From Citrobacter sp. MGH106 (lineage in GTDB: Bacteria; Pseudomonadota; Gammaproteobacteria; Enterobacterales; Enterobacteriaceae): a stretch of 64,000 nucleotides of DNA. The notes below the pieces were generated by a model. That model did no database searches, was not told where the DNA came from, and saw only the letters and a list, made by a program, of their open reading frames with translations. The stretch is from contig NZ_KQ089823.1 of assembly GCF_001037495.1 (NCBI RefSeq), positions 434,001 to 498,000 on the forward strand. The letters run 5' to 3'. Positions within the stretch are counted from its first letter, which is position 1, and every line of letters begins with the position of its first letter. The translations under genes were made by a program, and so were the position numbers. Shown here piece after piece: positions 51,431-64,000 of the stretch.

Positions 51431-51529
51431 ATGACAGCCCTTCTACGAGTGATTAGCCTGGTCGTGATTAGCGTGGTGGTGATTATTATCCCACCGTGCG
51501 GGGCTGCACTTGGACGAGGAAAGGCTTAG
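51431..51529 (+). CDS. ilvL: ilvGMEDA attenuator leader peptide
   Basis: A 32-residue leader, MTALLRVISLVVISVVVIII then PPCGAALGRGKA, with six Val, five Ile and four Leu codons. Ribosome stalling at those codons when Ile, Val or Leu is scarce prevents the downstream terminator from forming. A longer in-frame reading starts upstream but lacks the leader's own ribosome binding site placement. Confidence 0.97.
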   Translation: MTALLRVISLVVISVVVIIIPPCGAALGRGKA

Positions 51530-51552
51530 AAAACAAGCCTTAACGAACTAAG

Positions 51553-51585
51553 ACCCCCGCACCGAAAGGTCCGGGGGTTTTTTTT
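51553..51585 (+). terminator. ilv attenuator terminator
   Basis: ACCCCCG and CGGGGGT pair around a CACCGAAAGGTC loop, followed by eight uridines, 24 bases after the ilvL stop and upstream of ilvG. Confidence 0.95.
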
Positions 51586-51668
51586 GACCTTAAAAACATA
51601 AACGAGGAGCAGAAAGTGAACGGTAGCATAAAATTCTGTTTCTCAAGATTTACGGCGGGGATGTAACT

Positions 51669-53315
51669 ATGAATGGGGCACAGTGGGTGGTACATGCGTT
51701 GCGTGCACAAGGGGTTAAAACCGTCTTTGGTTATCCCGGGGGCGCAATTATGCCGGTTTACGATGCATTGTATGACGGTGGCGTAGAACACTTGTTGTGC
51801 CGACACGAGCAAGGTGCGGCGATGGCGGCGATTGGCTATGCCCGTTCAACGGGTAAAACCGGCGTTTGTATTGCCACCTCTGGTCCAGGTGCTACTAACC
51901 TGATCACCGGTCTGGCTGATGCCTTGTTAGATTCCGTTCCCGTTGTTGCCATCACCGGCCAGGTGTCCTCCCCGTTTATCGGAACCGATGCGTTCCAGGA
52001 AGTGGACATTCTGGGATTGTCGTTGGCATGTACTAAACACAGTTTTTTGGTGCAATCATTTGAAGAGTTACCACGCATCCTGGCTGAAGCTTTCGAGGTT
52101 GCGAATTCTGGTCGCCCAGGCCCGGTATTGGTGGATATCCCAAAGGATATCCAACTGGCCAGTGGGTCGCTGGAACCCTATTTTTCTACCGTCGAAAACG
52201 CAGCGGCTTTCCCATATCCTGAGGTTGAACAAGCCCGTAAGATGCTGGTGCAGGCACAAAAGCCGGTTCTGTACGTTGGCGGCGGTGTGGGCATGGCGCA
52301 GGCGGTTCCGGCTCTGCGTGAGTTCATTGCAGTAACGCAGATCCCAGCGGTTTGTACACTGAAAGGTCTGGGTTCTGTCGATGCAGCTTACCCGTACTAC
52401 CTGGGTATGTTGGGAATGCACGGTACCAAAGCTGCAAACTTTGCCGTGCAGGAGTGCGACTTGCTGATTGCTGTCGGTGCTCGTTTTGATGACCGGGTGA
52501 CCGGTAAGTTGAATACTTTCGCACCGAATGCCAACGTGATCCATATGGATATCGATCCGGCCGAGATGAACAAGCTGCGTCAGGCACACGTTGCGCTGCA
52601 AGGTGATTTGAATACGCTGTTACCCGCATTACAACAGCCGTTGACCATCAACGAATGGTGCCAATATGTCGCAGATATGCGGGCTGAACATGCCTGGCGC
52701 TACGATCATCCTGGCGAAGCTATCTACGCGCCATTGTTATTAAAACAATTGTCCGACCGTAAACCTGCCGATAGCGTAGTCACCACCGATGTCGGTCAGC
52801 ATCAGATGTGGTCCGCACAGCACATGACCTACGCTCGCCCGGAGAACTTCATCACCTCCAGTGGCCTTGGAACAATGGGTTTTGGCTTACCTGCGGCGGT
52901 AGGCGCGCAGGTGGCTCGCCCGGACGATACGGTAATCTGTATCTCCGGTGACGGCTCTTTTATGATGAACGTACAGGAGCTGGGCACCGTAAAACGCAAG
53001 CAGTTGCCGCTGAAGATTGTCTTACTCGATAACCAGCGGTTAGGCATGGTGCGACAATGGCAGCAGCTGTTTTTCCAGGAACGTTATAGCGAAACTACTC
53101 TTACCGATAACCCCGATTTTCTTATGTTAGCCAGCGCCTTCGGCATCCCTGGCCAACACATTACCCGTAAAGACCAGGTTGAAGCGGCACTCGACACTAT
53201 GCTGAATAGTGAGGGTCCATACCTGCTTCATGTCTCAATCGACGAACTTGAGAACGTCTGGCCTCTGGTACCGCCAGGTGCCAGTAACTCAGAAATGCTG
53301 GAGAAATTATCATGA
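51669..53315 (+). CDS. ilvG: Acetohydroxyacid synthase II large subunit, intact
   Basis: A 548-residue ThDP enzyme. ThDP-binding glutamate lies in [10 protein letters not shown], and the [14 protein letters not shown] motif binds Mg-ThDP. It condenses pyruvate with pyruvate or 2-oxobutyrate, the first common step to Val and Ile. AHAS II is largely insensitive to valine. The frame is open throughout, unlike E. coli K-12, where a frameshift inactivates it. Overlaps ilvM by four bases. Confidence 0.98.
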   Translation: MNGAQWVVHALRAQGVKTVFGYPGGAIMPVYDALYDGGVEHLLCRHEQGAAMAAIGYARSTGKTGVCIATSGPGATNLITGLADALLDSVPVVAITGQVSSPFIGTDAFQEVDILGLSLACTKHSFLVQSFEELPRILAEAFEVANSGRPGPVLVDIPKDIQLASGSLEPYFSTVENAAAFPYPEVEQARKMLVQAQKPVLYVGGGVGMAQAVPALREFIAVTQIPAVCTLKGLGSVDAAYPYYLGMLGMHGTKAANFAVQECDLLIAVGARFDDRVTGKLNTFAPNANVIHMDIDPAEMNKLRQAHVALQGDLNTLLPALQQPLTINEWCQYVADMRAEHAWRYDHPGEAIYAPLLLKQLSDRKPADSVVTTDVGQHQMWSAQHMTYARPENFITSSGLGTMGFGLPAAVGAQVARPDDTVICISGDGSFMMNVQELGTVKRKQLPLKIVLLDNQRLGMVRQWQQLFFQERYSETTLTDNPDFLMLASAFGIPGQHITRKDQVEAALDTMLNSEGPYLLHVSIDELENVWPLVPPGASNSEMLEKLS

Positions 53316-53575
53316 TGCAACATCAGGTCGCCGTTGAGGCTCGTTTCAATCCGGAAACGTTAGAACGTGTTTTACGCGTGGTACGCCATCGTGGTTTTCA
53401 GGTGTGTTCCATGAACATGGAAGCAGCTTCCGATGCTCAAAATATAAATATCGAATTGACCGTTGCCAGCCCCCGGTCGGTCGACTTACTGTTTAGTCAG
53501 TTAACTAAACTGGTCGATGTTGCACATGTTGCTATCTGCCAGAGTTCTACCACATCACAACAAATCCGCGCCTGA
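53312..53575 (+). CDS. ilvM: Acetohydroxyacid synthase II small subunit
   Basis: An 87-residue ACT-domain regulatory subunit that activates IlvG. It begins at an ATGATG overlapping the ilvG stop (ATGA), giving coupled, near-stoichiometric translation. Confidence 0.97.
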   Translation: MMQHQVAVEARFNPETLERVLRVVRHRGFQVCSMNMEAASDAQNINIELTVASPRSVDLLFSQLTKLVDVAHVAICQSSTTSQQIRA

Positions 53576-53592
53576 GCGCAAAAGGAAGAAAA

Positions 53593-54522
53593 ATGACGAC
53601 GAAAAAAGCTGATTACATTTGGTCCAATGGCGAGATGATTCGTTGGGAAGATGCGAAGGTTCACGTGATGTCCCACGCACTGCACTATGGTACTTCAGTA
53701 TTTGAAGGTATCCGTTGCTACGATTCTCACAAAGGCCCGGTGGTGTTCCGTCATCGCGAACATATGCAGCGTCTGCGTGATTCAGCCAAGATCTATCGTT
53801 TTCCGGTATCTCAGAGCGTTGATGAACTGATGGAAGCCTGTCGCGCGGTGATCCGCAAAAACAATCTGACCAGCGCCTATATCCGTCCGCTGGTATTTGT
53901 TGGCGATGTGGGTATGGGCGTTAACCCGCCGGCAGGATACACCACGGATGTGATCATCGCTGCGTTCCCGTGGGGGGCGTATCTGGGCGCTGAAGCGCTG
54001 GATCAGGGGATCGATGCGATGGTTTCCTCGTGGAACCGTGTTGCACCAAACACTATTCCTACCGCTGCTAAAGCGGGGGGTAACTACCTGTCTTCGCTGC
54101 TGGTGGGTAGCGAAGCACGTCGTCATGGCTACCAGGAAGGGATTGCGCTAGACGTAAATGGCTACATCTCCGAAGGTGCAGGTGAAAACCTGTTTGAAGT
54201 TAAAGATGGCATTCTGTTTACCCCGCCATTTACCTCCTCCGCGCTGCCAGGCATCACGCGTGACGCGATCATCAAGCTGGCGAAAGATCTTGATATCGAA
54301 GTGCGTGAGCAGGTGTTGTCCCGCGAATCCCTGTACCTGGCCGACGAAGTGTTCATGTCCGGTACTGCGGCAGAAATCACTCCGGTGCGTAGCGTTGATG
54401 GTATCCAGGTGGGTGAAGGCCGTTGTGGCCCGGTGACAAAACGTATCCAGCAAGCTTTCTTTGGTCTCTTTACTGGTGAAACGGAAGATAAATACGGTTG
54501 GTTGGATCAGGTTAACCAATAA
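53593..54522 (+). CDS. ilvE: Branched-chain amino acid aminotransferase
   Basis: A 309-residue fold-type IV PLP enzyme that transfers the amino group from glutamate to the keto acids of Ile, Val and Leu. The PLP lysine lies in TAAKAGGNYLSS near residue 160. 17 bases after ilvM with AAAGGAAG upstream. Confidence 0.98.
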   Translation: MTTKKADYIWSNGEMIRWEDAKVHVMSHALHYGTSVFEGIRCYDSHKGPVVFRHREHMQRLRDSAKIYRFPVSQSVDELMEACRAVIRKNNLTSAYIRPLVFVGDVGMGVNPPAGYTTDVIIAAFPWGAYLGAEALDQGIDAMVSSWNRVAPNTIPTAAKAGGNYLSSLLVGSEARRHGYQEGIALDVNGYISEGAGENLFEVKDGILFTPPFTSSALPGITRDAIIKLAKDLDIEVREQVLSRESLYLADEVFMSGTAAEITPVRSVDGIQVGEGRCGPVTKRIQQAFFGLFTGETEDKYGWLDQVNQ

Positions 54523-54582
54523 ACATAAATTTGGGACGGCACGCACCGTCCCAATTATTAGATAGACGGGAGTAAATACAGC

Positions 54583-56433
54583 ATGCCTAAGTATCGTTCT
54601 GCCACCACCACCCACGGCCGAAACATGGCGGGTGCACGCGCACTGTGGCGCGCCACCGGGATGACCGATGATGATTTCGGTAAACCGATTATTGCCGTGG
54701 TGAACTCCTTTACCCAGTTCGTACCGGGCCACGTGCACCTGCGCGATCTCGGTAAGCTGGTTGCCGAACAGATTGAAGCCTCAGGCGGCGTGGCGAAAGA
54801 GTTCAACACTATCGCTGTGGATGACGGTATCGCCATGGGGCACGGGGGTATGCTTTATTCACTGCCGTCGCGCGAACTGATTGCCGATTCGGTGGAGTAT
54901 ATGGTGAATGCCCATTGCGCTGATGCGATGGTTTGCATTTCCAACTGCGACAAAATCACCCCGGGGATGTTAATGGCCTCTCTGCGGCTGAACATTCCGG
55001 TGATTTTTGTTTCCGGCGGGCCGATGGAAGCCGGTAAAACCAAGCTCTCCGACCAAATCATCAAGCTCGATCTGGTTGATGCGATGATTCAGGGTGCAGA
55101 TCCGAAAGTCTCTGACTCCCAAAGCGATCAGATTGAACGTTCCGCCTGCCCAACCTGTGGTTCCTGTTCCGGGATGTTCACCGCTAACTCGATGAACTGT
55201 CTGACAGAAGCATTGGGCTTGTCGCAGCCGGGCAATGGATCGCTGCTGGCAACCCACACTGACCGTAAGCAGCTGTTTCTCAATGCCGGTTCACGAATCG
55301 TTGAACTGACCAAACGCTATTACGAGCAGAATGATGATTCCGCCCTGCCGCGCAATATTGCCAGCAAGGCGGCATTTGAAAACGCCATGACGCTGGATAT
55401 CGCCATGGGCGGTTCCACTAACACCGTTCTGCACTTGCTGGCCGCCGCGCAGGAAGCGGAAATTGACTTCACGATGAGTGATATCGATAAGCTGTCTCGC
55501 AAGGTTCCACAGTTGTGTAAAGTGGCGCCAAGTACGCAGAAATACCATATGGAAGATGTTCACCGTGCGGGCGGCGTACTGGGCATTTTAGGCGAGCTGG
55601 ATCGTGCAGGTCTGTTGAATCGTGATGTGAAAAACGTACTGGGGCTGACTTTGTCGCAGTCTCTGGAGCAGTACGATGTGATGCTGACTCAGGATGAGGC
55701 GGTGAAAAAGATGTTCCGCGCAGGCCCGGCGGGTATTCGTACCACCCAGGCATTCTCGCAGGACTGCCGCTGGGATACGCTGGATGATGATCGTGCTGAG
55801 GGTTGTATCCGCTCGCTGGAACATGCCTACAGCAAAGATGGTGGCCTGGCAGTACTGTACGGTAATTTCGCTGAAAATGGGTGTATCGTCAAAACCGCTG
55901 GTGTGGACGACAGTATTCTGAAATTCACTGGTCCTGCCAAAGTTTATGAGAGTCAGGATGAGGCGGTAGATGCGATTCTTGGCGGTAAAGTTGTAGCAGG
56001 CGATGTGGTCGTTATTCGCTACGAAGGGCCTAAAGGTGGACCGGGGATGCAGGAAATGCTCTACCCAACGACCTTCCTGAAATCGATGGGGCTGGGTAAA
56101 GCGTGCGCGCTGATAACCGACGGTCGTTTCTCCGGTGGAACATCGGGTCTCTCTATCGGTCACGTCTCTCCGGAAGCGGCCAGCGGCGGCAATATTGCTA
56201 TCATTGAAGATGGCGACATGATTGCCATCGATATCCCGAATCGCGGTATTCAATTGCAACTCAGCGATGCGGAAATTGCTGCCCGCCGTGAAGCGCAGGA
56301 AGCCCGCGGCGATAAAGCCTGGACACCAAAAGATCGTCAGCGTCAGGTTTCCTTTGCTCTTCGCGCTTATGCCAGTCTGGCAACCAGTGCCGACAAAGGT
56401 GCGGTACGTGATAAATCGAAATTGGGGGGGTAA
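54583..56433 (+). CDS. ilvD: Dihydroxy-acid dehydratase
   Basis: A 616-residue iron-sulfur enzyme that dehydrates 2,3-dihydroxy-isovalerate and -methylvalerate. Cluster cysteines lie in [13 protein letters not shown] and [15 protein letters not shown]. The oxygen-sensitive cluster makes it a known weak point under oxidative stress. Its TAA stop overlaps an ATG two codons before the preferred ilvA start. Confidence 0.98.
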   Translation: MPKYRSATTTHGRNMAGARALWRATGMTDDDFGKPIIAVVNSFTQFVPGHVHLRDLGKLVAEQIEASGGVAKEFNTIAVDDGIAMGHGGMLYSLPSRELIADSVEYMVNAHCADAMVCISNCDKITPGMLMASLRLNIPVIFVSGGPMEAGKTKLSDQIIKLDLVDAMIQGADPKVSDSQSDQIERSACPTCGSCSGMFTANSMNCLTEALGLSQPGNGSLLATHTDRKQLFLNAGSRIVELTKRYYEQNDDSALPRNIASKAAFENAMTLDIAMGGSTNTVLHLLAAAQEAEIDFTMSDIDKLSRKVPQLCKVAPSTQKYHMEDVHRAGGVLGILGELDRAGLLNRDVKNVLGLTLSQSLEQYDVMLTQDEAVKKMFRAGPAGIRTTQAFSQDCRWDTLDDDRAEGCIRSLEHAYSKDGGLAVLYGNFAENGCIVKTAGVDDSILKFTGPAKVYESQDEAVDAILGGKVVAGDVVVIRYEGPKGGPGMQEMLYPTTFLKSMGLGKACALITDGRFSGGTSGLSIGHVSPEAASGGNIAIIEDGDMIAIDIPNRGIQLQLSDAEIAARREAQEARGDKAWTPKDRQRQVSFALRAYASLATSADKGAVRDKSKLGG

Positions 56434-56438
56434 TGACT

Positions 56439-57983
56439 ATGGCTGATTCACAACCCCTGTCTGGCACCCCTGAGGGTGCTGAGTATCTCAGGGCGGTGCT
56501 GCGTGCGCCGGTCTATGAAGCGGTACAGGTGACGCCGCTGCAAAAAATGGAAAAGCTCTCATCGCGCCTCGACAACGTCATTCTGGTGAAGCGCGAAGAC
56601 CGACAACCGGTTCACAGCTTCAAGCTGCGTGGTGCCTATGCCATGATGGCGGGCCTTACAGAAGCGCAAAAAGCGCATGGTGTAATCACCGCATCTGCAG
56701 GTAATCATGCCCAGGGCGTTGCCTTTTCTTCTGCTCGTCTTGGCGTGAAGGCGTTGATTGTCATGCCGACCGCGACTGCGGATATCAAAGTGGATGCGGT
56801 ACGCGGTTTTGGCGGCGAGGTGTTGCTGCACGGCGCAAATTTTGATGAAGCTAAAGCTAAAGCCATTGAGCTTTCGCAACAGCAGGGCTTTACCTGGGTT
56901 CCGCCGTTCGACCATCCTATGGTTATTGCCGGACAAGGGACGCTGGCGCTGGAATTACTTCAGCAGGATGCGCACCTGGATCGCGTTTTTGTTCCGGTGG
57001 GTGGCGGCGGACTGGCGGCAGGTGTTGCGGTGCTGATTAAACAGCTGATGCCGCAGATCAAAGTCATTGCGGTTGAAGCTGAAGATTCTGCTTGCCTGAA
57101 GGCGGCGCTGGAAGCCGGTCATCCGGTAGATCTTCCGCGCGTCGGATTGTTTGCAGAGGGGGTGGCGGTCAAGCGTATCGGTGACGAAACTTTCCGCCTG
57201 TGTCAGGAATACCTTGATGACATCATCACCGTTGACAGCGATGCTATCTGTGCGGCGATGAAGGATCTGTTCGAGGACGTGCGTGCTGTGGCGGAACCGT
57301 CTGGTGCACTGGCGCTGGCGGGGATGAAAAAATACATTGCCCAGCACAATATTCGCGGCGAACGTCTGGCGCATGTGCTCTCTGGCGCTAACGTCAATTT
57401 CCATGGTCTGCGCTACGTTTCTGAACGCTGCGAGCTGGGGGAACAGCGTGAAGCGTTGCTGGCGGTGACGATCCCGGAAGAGAAGGGCAGCTTCCTGAAA
57501 TTCTGTCAGCTGCTGGGTGGGCGCTCGGTCACCGAGTTTAACTACCGTTTTGCCGATGCCAAAGACGCCTGTATTTTTGTCGGTGTGCGCCTGAGCCGTG
57601 GGCTGGAAGAACGTAAGGAAATCCTCCAGTTGCTCAATGACGGTGGTTACAGCGTGGTGGATCTTTCCGACGACGAAATGGCCAAGCTGCATGTGCGCTA
57701 TATGGTTGGTGGGCGTCCGTCAAAACCGCTACAAGAGCGTTTGTACAGCTTCGAGTTTCCTGAGTCTCCGGGGGCGCTGTTGAAATTCCTGCATACCCTG
57801 GGTACCCACTGGAATATTTCCCTTTTCCACTACCGCAGCCACGGTACCGACTATGGTCGGGTGCTGGCTGCATTTGAACTGGCCGATCATGAACCGGACT
57901 TTGAAACCAGACTGAACGAGTTGGGTTATGACTGTCATGATGAGACTCACAACCCGGCTTTTCGCTTCTTCCTTGCAGGTTAG
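56439..57983 (+). CDS. ilvA: Threonine deaminase (biosynthetic)
   Basis: A 514-residue PLP enzyme that converts threonine to 2-oxobutyrate, the committed step to isoleucine. The PLP lysine is in HSFKLRGAYA, the phosphate loop is PVGGGGLAAG, and the C-terminal part has two ACT-like domains for isoleucine inhibition and valine activation. ATG at 56439 (MADSQPLSG) is favoured over the one at 56433 because of the spacing to GGGGGG. Confidence 0.97.
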   Translation: MADSQPLSGTPEGAEYLRAVLRAPVYEAVQVTPLQKMEKLSSRLDNVILVKREDRQPVHSFKLRGAYAMMAGLTEAQKAHGVITASAGNHAQGVAFSSARLGVKALIVMPTATADIKVDAVRGFGGEVLLHGANFDEAKAKAIELSQQQGFTWVPPFDHPMVIAGQGTLALELLQQDAHLDRVFVPVGGGGLAAGVAVLIKQLMPQIKVIAVEAEDSACLKAALEAGHPVDLPRVGLFAEGVAVKRIGDETFRLCQEYLDDIITVDSDAICAAMKDLFEDVRAVAEPSGALALAGMKKYIAQHNIRGERLAHVLSGANVNFHGLRYVSERCELGEQREALLAVTIPEEKGSFLKFCQLLGGRSVTEFNYRFADAKDACIFVGVRLSRGLEERKEILQLLNDGGYSVVDLSDDEMAKLHVRYMVGGRPSKPLQERLYSFEFPESPGALLKFLHTLGTHWNISLFHYRSHGTDYGRVLAAFELADHEPDFETRLNELGYDCHDETHNPAFRFFLAG

Positions 57984-57996
57984 TATTAACGTTCGT

Positions 57997-58030
57997 TGGG
58001 CGGATAGGGCGCAAGCGTCCTATCCGCCCA
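57997..58030. terminator. Large hairpin between convergent ilvA and ilvY
   Basis: TGGGCGGATAGGGCGC and GCGTCCTATCCGCCCA make a 16-bp stem with one G-T pair around a two-base loop, followed on the plus strand by GGTTTT. It has REP-like sequence and probably terminates both genes. Confidence 0.75.
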
Positions 58031-58034
58031 GGTT

Positions 58035-58925
58035 TTAATGGTTGGGTAAAATTTTCCAGAATGCATCAATGAGCGGCTCATGCAGCCGCTTTTTTTGTGC
58101 ACAAACGCCCAGCTCAAACGGTGTTCTTTCATCGCTACGTTCTAATATCATCACGCGGTTACGCACCGGTTCAGGACTGTTTTCCAGCACCACTTCTGGC
58201 AGCAATGCCACGCCACACCCGAGCGCCACCATCGATACCATGGCTTCATGCCCACCGACTGTGGCGTAAATCATAGGGTTGCTGATTTTGTTGCGCCGGA
58301 ACCATAATTCAATGCGGCGACGCACCGGCCCCTGATCGGCCATGATAAATGGAATCGTCGACCAGTCGGGTTTCTCTGCCGATACCTGATTACGCACCGG
58401 GCAAGGCAGCGCCGGGGCGATGAGCACCACCGTCAGATTTTCCAGCATCGAAAATGCCACTGCGCCAGGCAATGTTTCTGGTTTCCCTGCAATGGCCAGA
58501 TCGGCTTCTCCGGTGACCACTTTTTCCATCGCATCAGCGGCGTCGCCGGTTGTGAGCTTAATTTCTACTGACGGATGTTCGGCGCGAAAGCGATCCAGAA
58601 TGGGGGGCAAATGGCTGTAGGCGGCGGTTACCGAGCAGAAGATATGTAACTCACCGGACAGCGATGGCCCTTGCTGATCAAGGGTATGACGCAATTGCTG
58701 ATATTGGAGCAACGTCTGTTGGGCAAACACGCGCAACTCTTCTCCCGCCTCGGTCAGCGTGACCGTGCGATTATCGCGCACAAACAGTGGTTGCCCGAGA
58801 TCTTCCTCAAGGCGCTGAATCTGTCGGGAGAGCGTGGAAGGACTGACGTGCATCGCCCGTGCACTGCGGCCAAAATGGCGGCTTTCCGCCAGGTGCAGGA
58901 AGGTTTTCAGATCGCGTAAATCCAC
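58035..58925 (-). CDS. ilvY: LysR-type activator of ilvC
   Basis: A 296-residue LysR regulator (HTH FGRSARAMHVSPSTLSRQIQ near residues 18-37; effector domain with GGHEAMVSMVALGCGVALLP) that activates ilvC when acetolactate or acetohydroxybutyrate accumulates and represses itself. The start is GTG at 58925 (VDLRDLKTFLHLAES), matching the family; a 51-codon upstream extension would run into the ilvC operator region and is rejected. Divergent from ilvC. Confidence 0.95.
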   Translation of the reverse strand: MDLRDLKTFLHLAESRHFGRSARAMHVSPSTLSRQIQRLEEDLGQPLFVRDNRTVTLTEAGEELRVFAQQTLLQYQQLRHTLDQQGPSLSGELHIFCSVTAAYSHLPPILDRFRAEHPSVEIKLTTGDAADAMEKVVTGEADLAIAGKPETLPGAVAFSMLENLTVVLIAPALPCPVRNQVSAEKPDWSTIPFIMADQGPVRRRIELWFRRNKISNPMIYATVGGHEAMVSMVALGCGVALLPEVVLENSPEPVRNRVMILERSDERTPFELGVCAQKKRLHEPLIDAFWKILPNH

Positions 58926-58948
58926 AGGCTTAGCCCTCAATGTTGACG

Positions 58949-58963
58949 TTGCAGATATTGCAA
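58949..58963. promoter_or_regulatory. IlvY operator candidate
   Basis: TTGCA-GATAT-TGCAA, an inverted repeat in the ilvY-ilvC divergent region, 23 bases upstream of ilvY. This is the position and half-site type of the E. coli IlvY O1 operator; a second operator is expected closer to ilvC but its arms are less clear. Confidence 0.65.
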
Positions 58964-59076
58964 TGTGACGTTGTGAATATATCAATTTCCGCAATAAATT
59001 TCCTGTTGTAATGTGAGTACATTCTCGCTTAAACGCGAACCGAACAATAAGAAGCACAACATCACGAGGAATCACC

Positions 59077-60552
59077 ATGGCTAACTACTTTAATACACTG
59101 AATCTGCGCCAGCAGCTGGCACAGCTGGGTAAATGTCGCTTTATGGGCCGCGAAGAATTCGCCGACGGCGCGAGCTACCTTCAGGGTAAAAAAGTGGTTA
59201 TCGTCGGCTGTGGTGCTCAAGGTCTGAACCAGGGGCTGAACATGCGTGACTCTGGTCTGGATATCTCCTATGCCCTGCGTAAAGAAGCGATTGCTGAGAA
59301 GCGCGCATCCTGGCGCAAAGCAACAGAAAACGGCTTCAAAGTAGGTACTTACGAAGAGCTGATCCCGCAGGCTGATCTGGTGGTTAACCTGACGCCAGAC
59401 AAACAGCACTCTGACGTTGTGCGTTCCGTTCAGCCGCTGATGAAAGACGGCGCGGCGCTGGGCTATTCCCATGGCTTCAACATCGTGGAAGTGGGGGAGC
59501 AGATCCGTAAAGATATCACCGTGGTGATGGTAGCGCCGAAATGCCCGGGAACCGAAGTGCGTGAAGAGTACAAACGTGGTTTCGGTGTACCGACCCTGAT
59601 CGCCGTTCATCCGGAAAATGACCCTAAAGGTGAAGGCATGGCGATTGCTAAAGCCTGGGCTGCTGCGACCGGTGGTCACCGTGCGGGCGTGCTGGAGTCA
59701 TCTTTCGTCGCGGAAGTGAAATCTGACCTGATGGGTGAGCAGACTATCCTGTGCGGTATGCTGCAGGCCGGTTCTCTGCTGTGCTTCGATAAACTGGTGC
59801 AAGAAGGTACTGACCCGGCTTACGCAGAAAAACTGATTCAGTTCGGCTGGGAAACCATCACCGAAGCGCTGAAACAGGGTGGTATTACGCTGATGATGGA
59901 CCGCCTGTCTAACCCGGCGAAACTGCGTGCTTACGCGTTGTCCGAGCAACTGAAAGAGATCATGGCGCCGCTGTTCCAGAAACATATGGATGACATCATC
60001 TCCGGCGAATTCTCCTCCGGTATGATGGCGGACTGGGCCAACGATGATAAGAAACTGCTGACCTGGCGTGAAGAGACCGGTAAAACTGCGTTTGAAACTG
60101 CGCCGCAGTTTGAAGGCAAAATTGGCGAGCAGGAGTACTTCGATAAAGGTGTACTGATGATTGCGATGGTGAAAGCGGGTGTTGAGCTGGCATTCGAAAC
60201 CATGGTGGCGTCCGGCATTATCGAAGAGTCTGCTTACTATGAGTCACTCCATGAGCTGCCGCTGATTGCCAACACCATTGCCCGTAAGCGTCTGTACGAA
60301 ATGAACGTGGTTATTTCCGATACTGCAGAATACGGCAACTATCTGTTCTCTTACGCTTGCGTACCGCTGCTGAAAGAGTTCATGACTACGTTGCAGACCG
60401 GCGACCTGGGTAAAGCGATTGCCGAAGGTGCGGTAGATAACGCACAGCTGCGTGATGTGAACGATGCGATTCGCAGCCACGAAATCGAGAAAGTTGGTCA
60501 GAAGCTGCGTGGCTACATGACTGACATGAAGCGTATTGCTGTCGCGGGCTAA
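59077..60552 (+). CDS. ilvC: Ketol-acid reductoisomerase (class II)
   Basis: A 491-residue Mg/NADPH enzyme that isomerises and reduces acetolactate and acetohydroxybutyrate. The nucleotide motif [16 protein letters not shown] lies near residue 36, and the duplicated C-terminal helical domain marks the long class II form. Induced by its substrates through IlvY. RBS ACGAGGA precedes the ATG. Confidence 0.98.
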   Translation: MANYFNTLNLRQQLAQLGKCRFMGREEFADGASYLQGKKVVIVGCGAQGLNQGLNMRDSGLDISYALRKEAIAEKRASWRKATENGFKVGTYEELIPQADLVVNLTPDKQHSDVVRSVQPLMKDGAALGYSHGFNIVEVGEQIRKDITVVMVAPKCPGTEVREEYKRGFGVPTLIAVHPENDPKGEGMAIAKAWAAATGGHRAGVLESSFVAEVKSDLMGEQTILCGMLQAGSLLCFDKLVQEGTDPAYAEKLIQFGWETITEALKQGGITLMMDRLSNPAKLRAYALSEQLKEIMAPLFQKHMDDIISGEFSSGMMADWANDDKKLLTWREETGKTAFETAPQFEGKIGEQEYFDKGVLMIAMVKAGVELAFETMVASGIIEESAYYESLHELPLIANTIARKRLYEMNVVISDTAEYGNYLFSYACVPLLKEFMTTLQTGDLGKAIAEGAVDNAQLRDVNDAIRSHEIEKVGQKLRGYMTDMKRIAVAG

Positions 60553-60558
60553 AAATGT

Positions 60559-60585
60559 GTCGGGTGGCGTTAACGCTTACCCGAC
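60559..60585. repeat. REP-like palindrome after ilvC
   Basis: GTCGGGT and ACCCGAC separated by 13 bases, starting seven bases after the ilvC stop, with CCATCCGGC further on; likely a REP unit that protects the ilvC 3' end. Confidence 0.6.
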
Positions 60586-60620
60586 TTTCATCGTAGTACG
60601 TAGCTGCCATCCGGCAGATA

Positions 60621-60650
60621 AACCCGGTGCTTATACTCACCGGGTTTTTT
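60621..60650. terminator. Terminator between ilvC and ppiC
   Basis: AACCCGGTG and CACCGGGTT form a nine-bp stem with an eight-base loop followed by uridines on the plus strand, placed between the convergent genes. Confidence 0.9.
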
Positions 60651-60651
60651 A

Positions 60652-63039
<2,388 letters not shown>

Positions 63040-63049
63040 TCGATCGGGG

Positions 63050-63110
63050 CGGGTCTGAAATGTGCTGACAGACCCGATAAGATGCGCTGGCATCACCATC
63101 CGGCATGTGA
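63050..63110. repeat. Hairpin and REP sequence between rep and gppA
   Basis: CGGGTCTG/CAGACCCG (63050-63076) forms an eight-bp stem, followed by GATAAGATGCGCTGGCATCA and CCATCCGGC, a REP unit. They lie between the convergent ends of rep and gppA; no uridine tract is seen. Confidence 0.65.
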
Positions 63111-63114
63111 AACG

Positions 63115-64000
63115 TTACTGTACTTCCAGTGGCCAGTGGACGTAACTTTGCCACTGGCTTTCCTGATCGATAAGCTCTTTACCCAGCGGATGATGCGCCA
63201 GCCAGCCTTCTGGCAATCTTACCGTAAGGTGCTCATTCTTTGCGTCCAGATGAATTTCTGGCACTAAGTCGTCACGGCGACGACTGGCGAAAATAATCGC
63301 CAGGCGTAGCAAGCGGCAAAGATGTTCTGCGATGCGAGGCGGCACGGCATTTTGCTGGTGGAGTGAGGAGAGATCGACCGGATTGGTCTGGTTTAATAAT
63401 AGCGTCGCTAACAGTTTTTTCTGTGCCGGGGTAAATCCTGGAAGATCAAGGTTTCGCACCAGCCAGGCGGCATGTAGTGGTGCCTGCTTATATTCCACAC
63501 TCAAGCCTATTTCATGCAACTGACAGGCACTTTGCAGCAGTTCGCTACTGATAGCTTCAAGATGCCACTCATTTTTCACTTGATCGAATAAATGTACTGC
63601 CAACTTTGCAACGCGGTTTGCCTGATCGGTATCGACCATAAACCGACGCTGAATATTGCGTAACGTACGACTGCGAATGTCCTGATCCACCGGCAAGTGC
63701 AGCATGCCGTACACCAGGCCTTCACGTAATGCACCGCCCGCGAGAGTCATACACTGAATGTTCAGTTCGGTAAAAATGGCGATCAGAATCGCCAGCCCGC
63801 TGGGGAACACCAGTGCGCGCTCCAGTGTTAGCCCTTCGATTTCCAGCTCTTCCAGACGTCCGCAATGAATGGCGCGTTGTTTTAACTGCTGGAGTTTTGC
63901 CAGAGTAATGCGTTCATCCATGCCCTGCGCCATCATAATTTCCTGCAAAGCCTGTACGGTGCCAGAAGCACCTACGCAGACTTTCCAGCCATGAAAGCGC
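63115..64000 (-). CDS. gppA: Guanosine pentaphosphatase/exopolyphosphatase GppA, 3' part
   Basis: The frame runs from its stop at 63115 to the right edge without interruption (295 codons), so the N-terminal part is missing. The visible part starts inside the ASKHA phosphatase domain ([28 protein letters not shown]) and continues through the C-terminal HD-like helical domain ([15 protein letters not shown]). GppA converts pppGpp to ppGpp in the stringent response. Gene order rep-gppA is typical of enterobacteria. Confidence 0.96.
   Translation of the reverse strand, partial: RFHGWKVCVGASGTVQALQEIMMAQGMDERITLAKLQQLKQRAIHCGRLEELEIEGLTLERALVFPSGLAILIAIFTELNIQCMTLAGGALREGLVYGMLHLPVDQDIRSRTLRNIQRRFMVDTDQANRVAKLAVHLFDQVKNEWHLEAISSELLQSACQLHEIGLSVEYKQAPLHAAWLVRNLDLPGFTPAQKKLLATLLLNQTNPVDLSSLHQQNAVPPRIAEHLCRLLRLAIIFASRRRDDLVPEIHLDAKNEHLTVRLPEGWLAHHPLGKELIDQESQWQSYVHWPLEVQ

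Overview
The window is a 64 kb stretch of an enterobacterial chromosome around the replication origin. Gene order and protein sequences closely follow Escherichia/Salmonella (pst-phoU, glmUS, atp, mnmG-oriC-mioC-asnCA, ravA-viaA, kup, rbs, a 16S-tRNA-23S-5S operon, ilvGMEDA, ilvYC, rep, gppA). The 16S variable regions, read by eye against remembered sequences, look most like Citrobacter; genus is an inference, family is secure. Nearly everything from 4.7 kb to the right edge is conserved core genome. The accessory part is the first 4.3 kb.

Positions 1-4284 (minus strand) hold a tightly packed operon: an exported HAL/PAL-fold lyase whose MIO-forming Ala-Ser-Gly is replaced by Glu-Ala-Asp, a Tat-exported fumarate-reductase-like flavoprotein, a periplasmic tetraheme cytochrome c like the heme domain of Shewanella flavocytochrome c3, and a second multiheme cytochrome (at least five hemes) cut by the left edge. 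The simplest reading is a periplasmic respiratory module: the lyase eliminates an amine to make an alpha,beta-unsaturated acid, and the flavoprotein/cytochrome pair reduces that acid as terminal electron acceptor. Because the lyase is MIO-less, the best-fitting known chemistry is ergothionase (ergothioneine to trimethylamine plus thiourocanate) followed by thiourocanate reduction; histidine/urocanate or another aromatic substrate remains possible.

4.7-6.9 kb: adenine permease adeP and phosphatase yieH. 7-11.8 kb: phosphate operon pstSCAB-phoU under two Pho boxes, with a BIME after pstS and an ERIC element between pstB and phoU. 12-15.5 kb: glmUS, with REP and ERIC elements in the intergenic leader. 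15.5-16.25 kb: an unusually long intergenic region with a 23-codon small ORF behind two strong CRP sites. 16.2-23.1 kb: the complete atpIBEFHAGDC operon. 23.7-26.4 kb: rsmG and mnmG. 26.4-26.75 kb: oriC with three 13-mers and DnaA boxes. 26.7-28.9 kb: mioC, asnC, asnA. 28.9-31.8 kb: ravA-viaA. 32-34 kb: kup behind an ERIC-like leader. 34.1-40.1 kb: rbsDACBKR with two RbsR-type operators. 40-42.2 kb: yieP-hsrA. 42.3-48.2 kb: rRNA operon with tRNA-Ile and tRNA-Ala in the spacer and tRNA-Asp and tRNA-Trp distal. 48.2-51.1 kb: hdfR, maoP, comM. 51.4-60.6 kb: ilvLG(intact)MEDA, ilvY and ilvC, the whole isoleucine/valine pathway except leu-specific steps. 60.6-64 kb: ppiC, rep and the 3' part of gppA.
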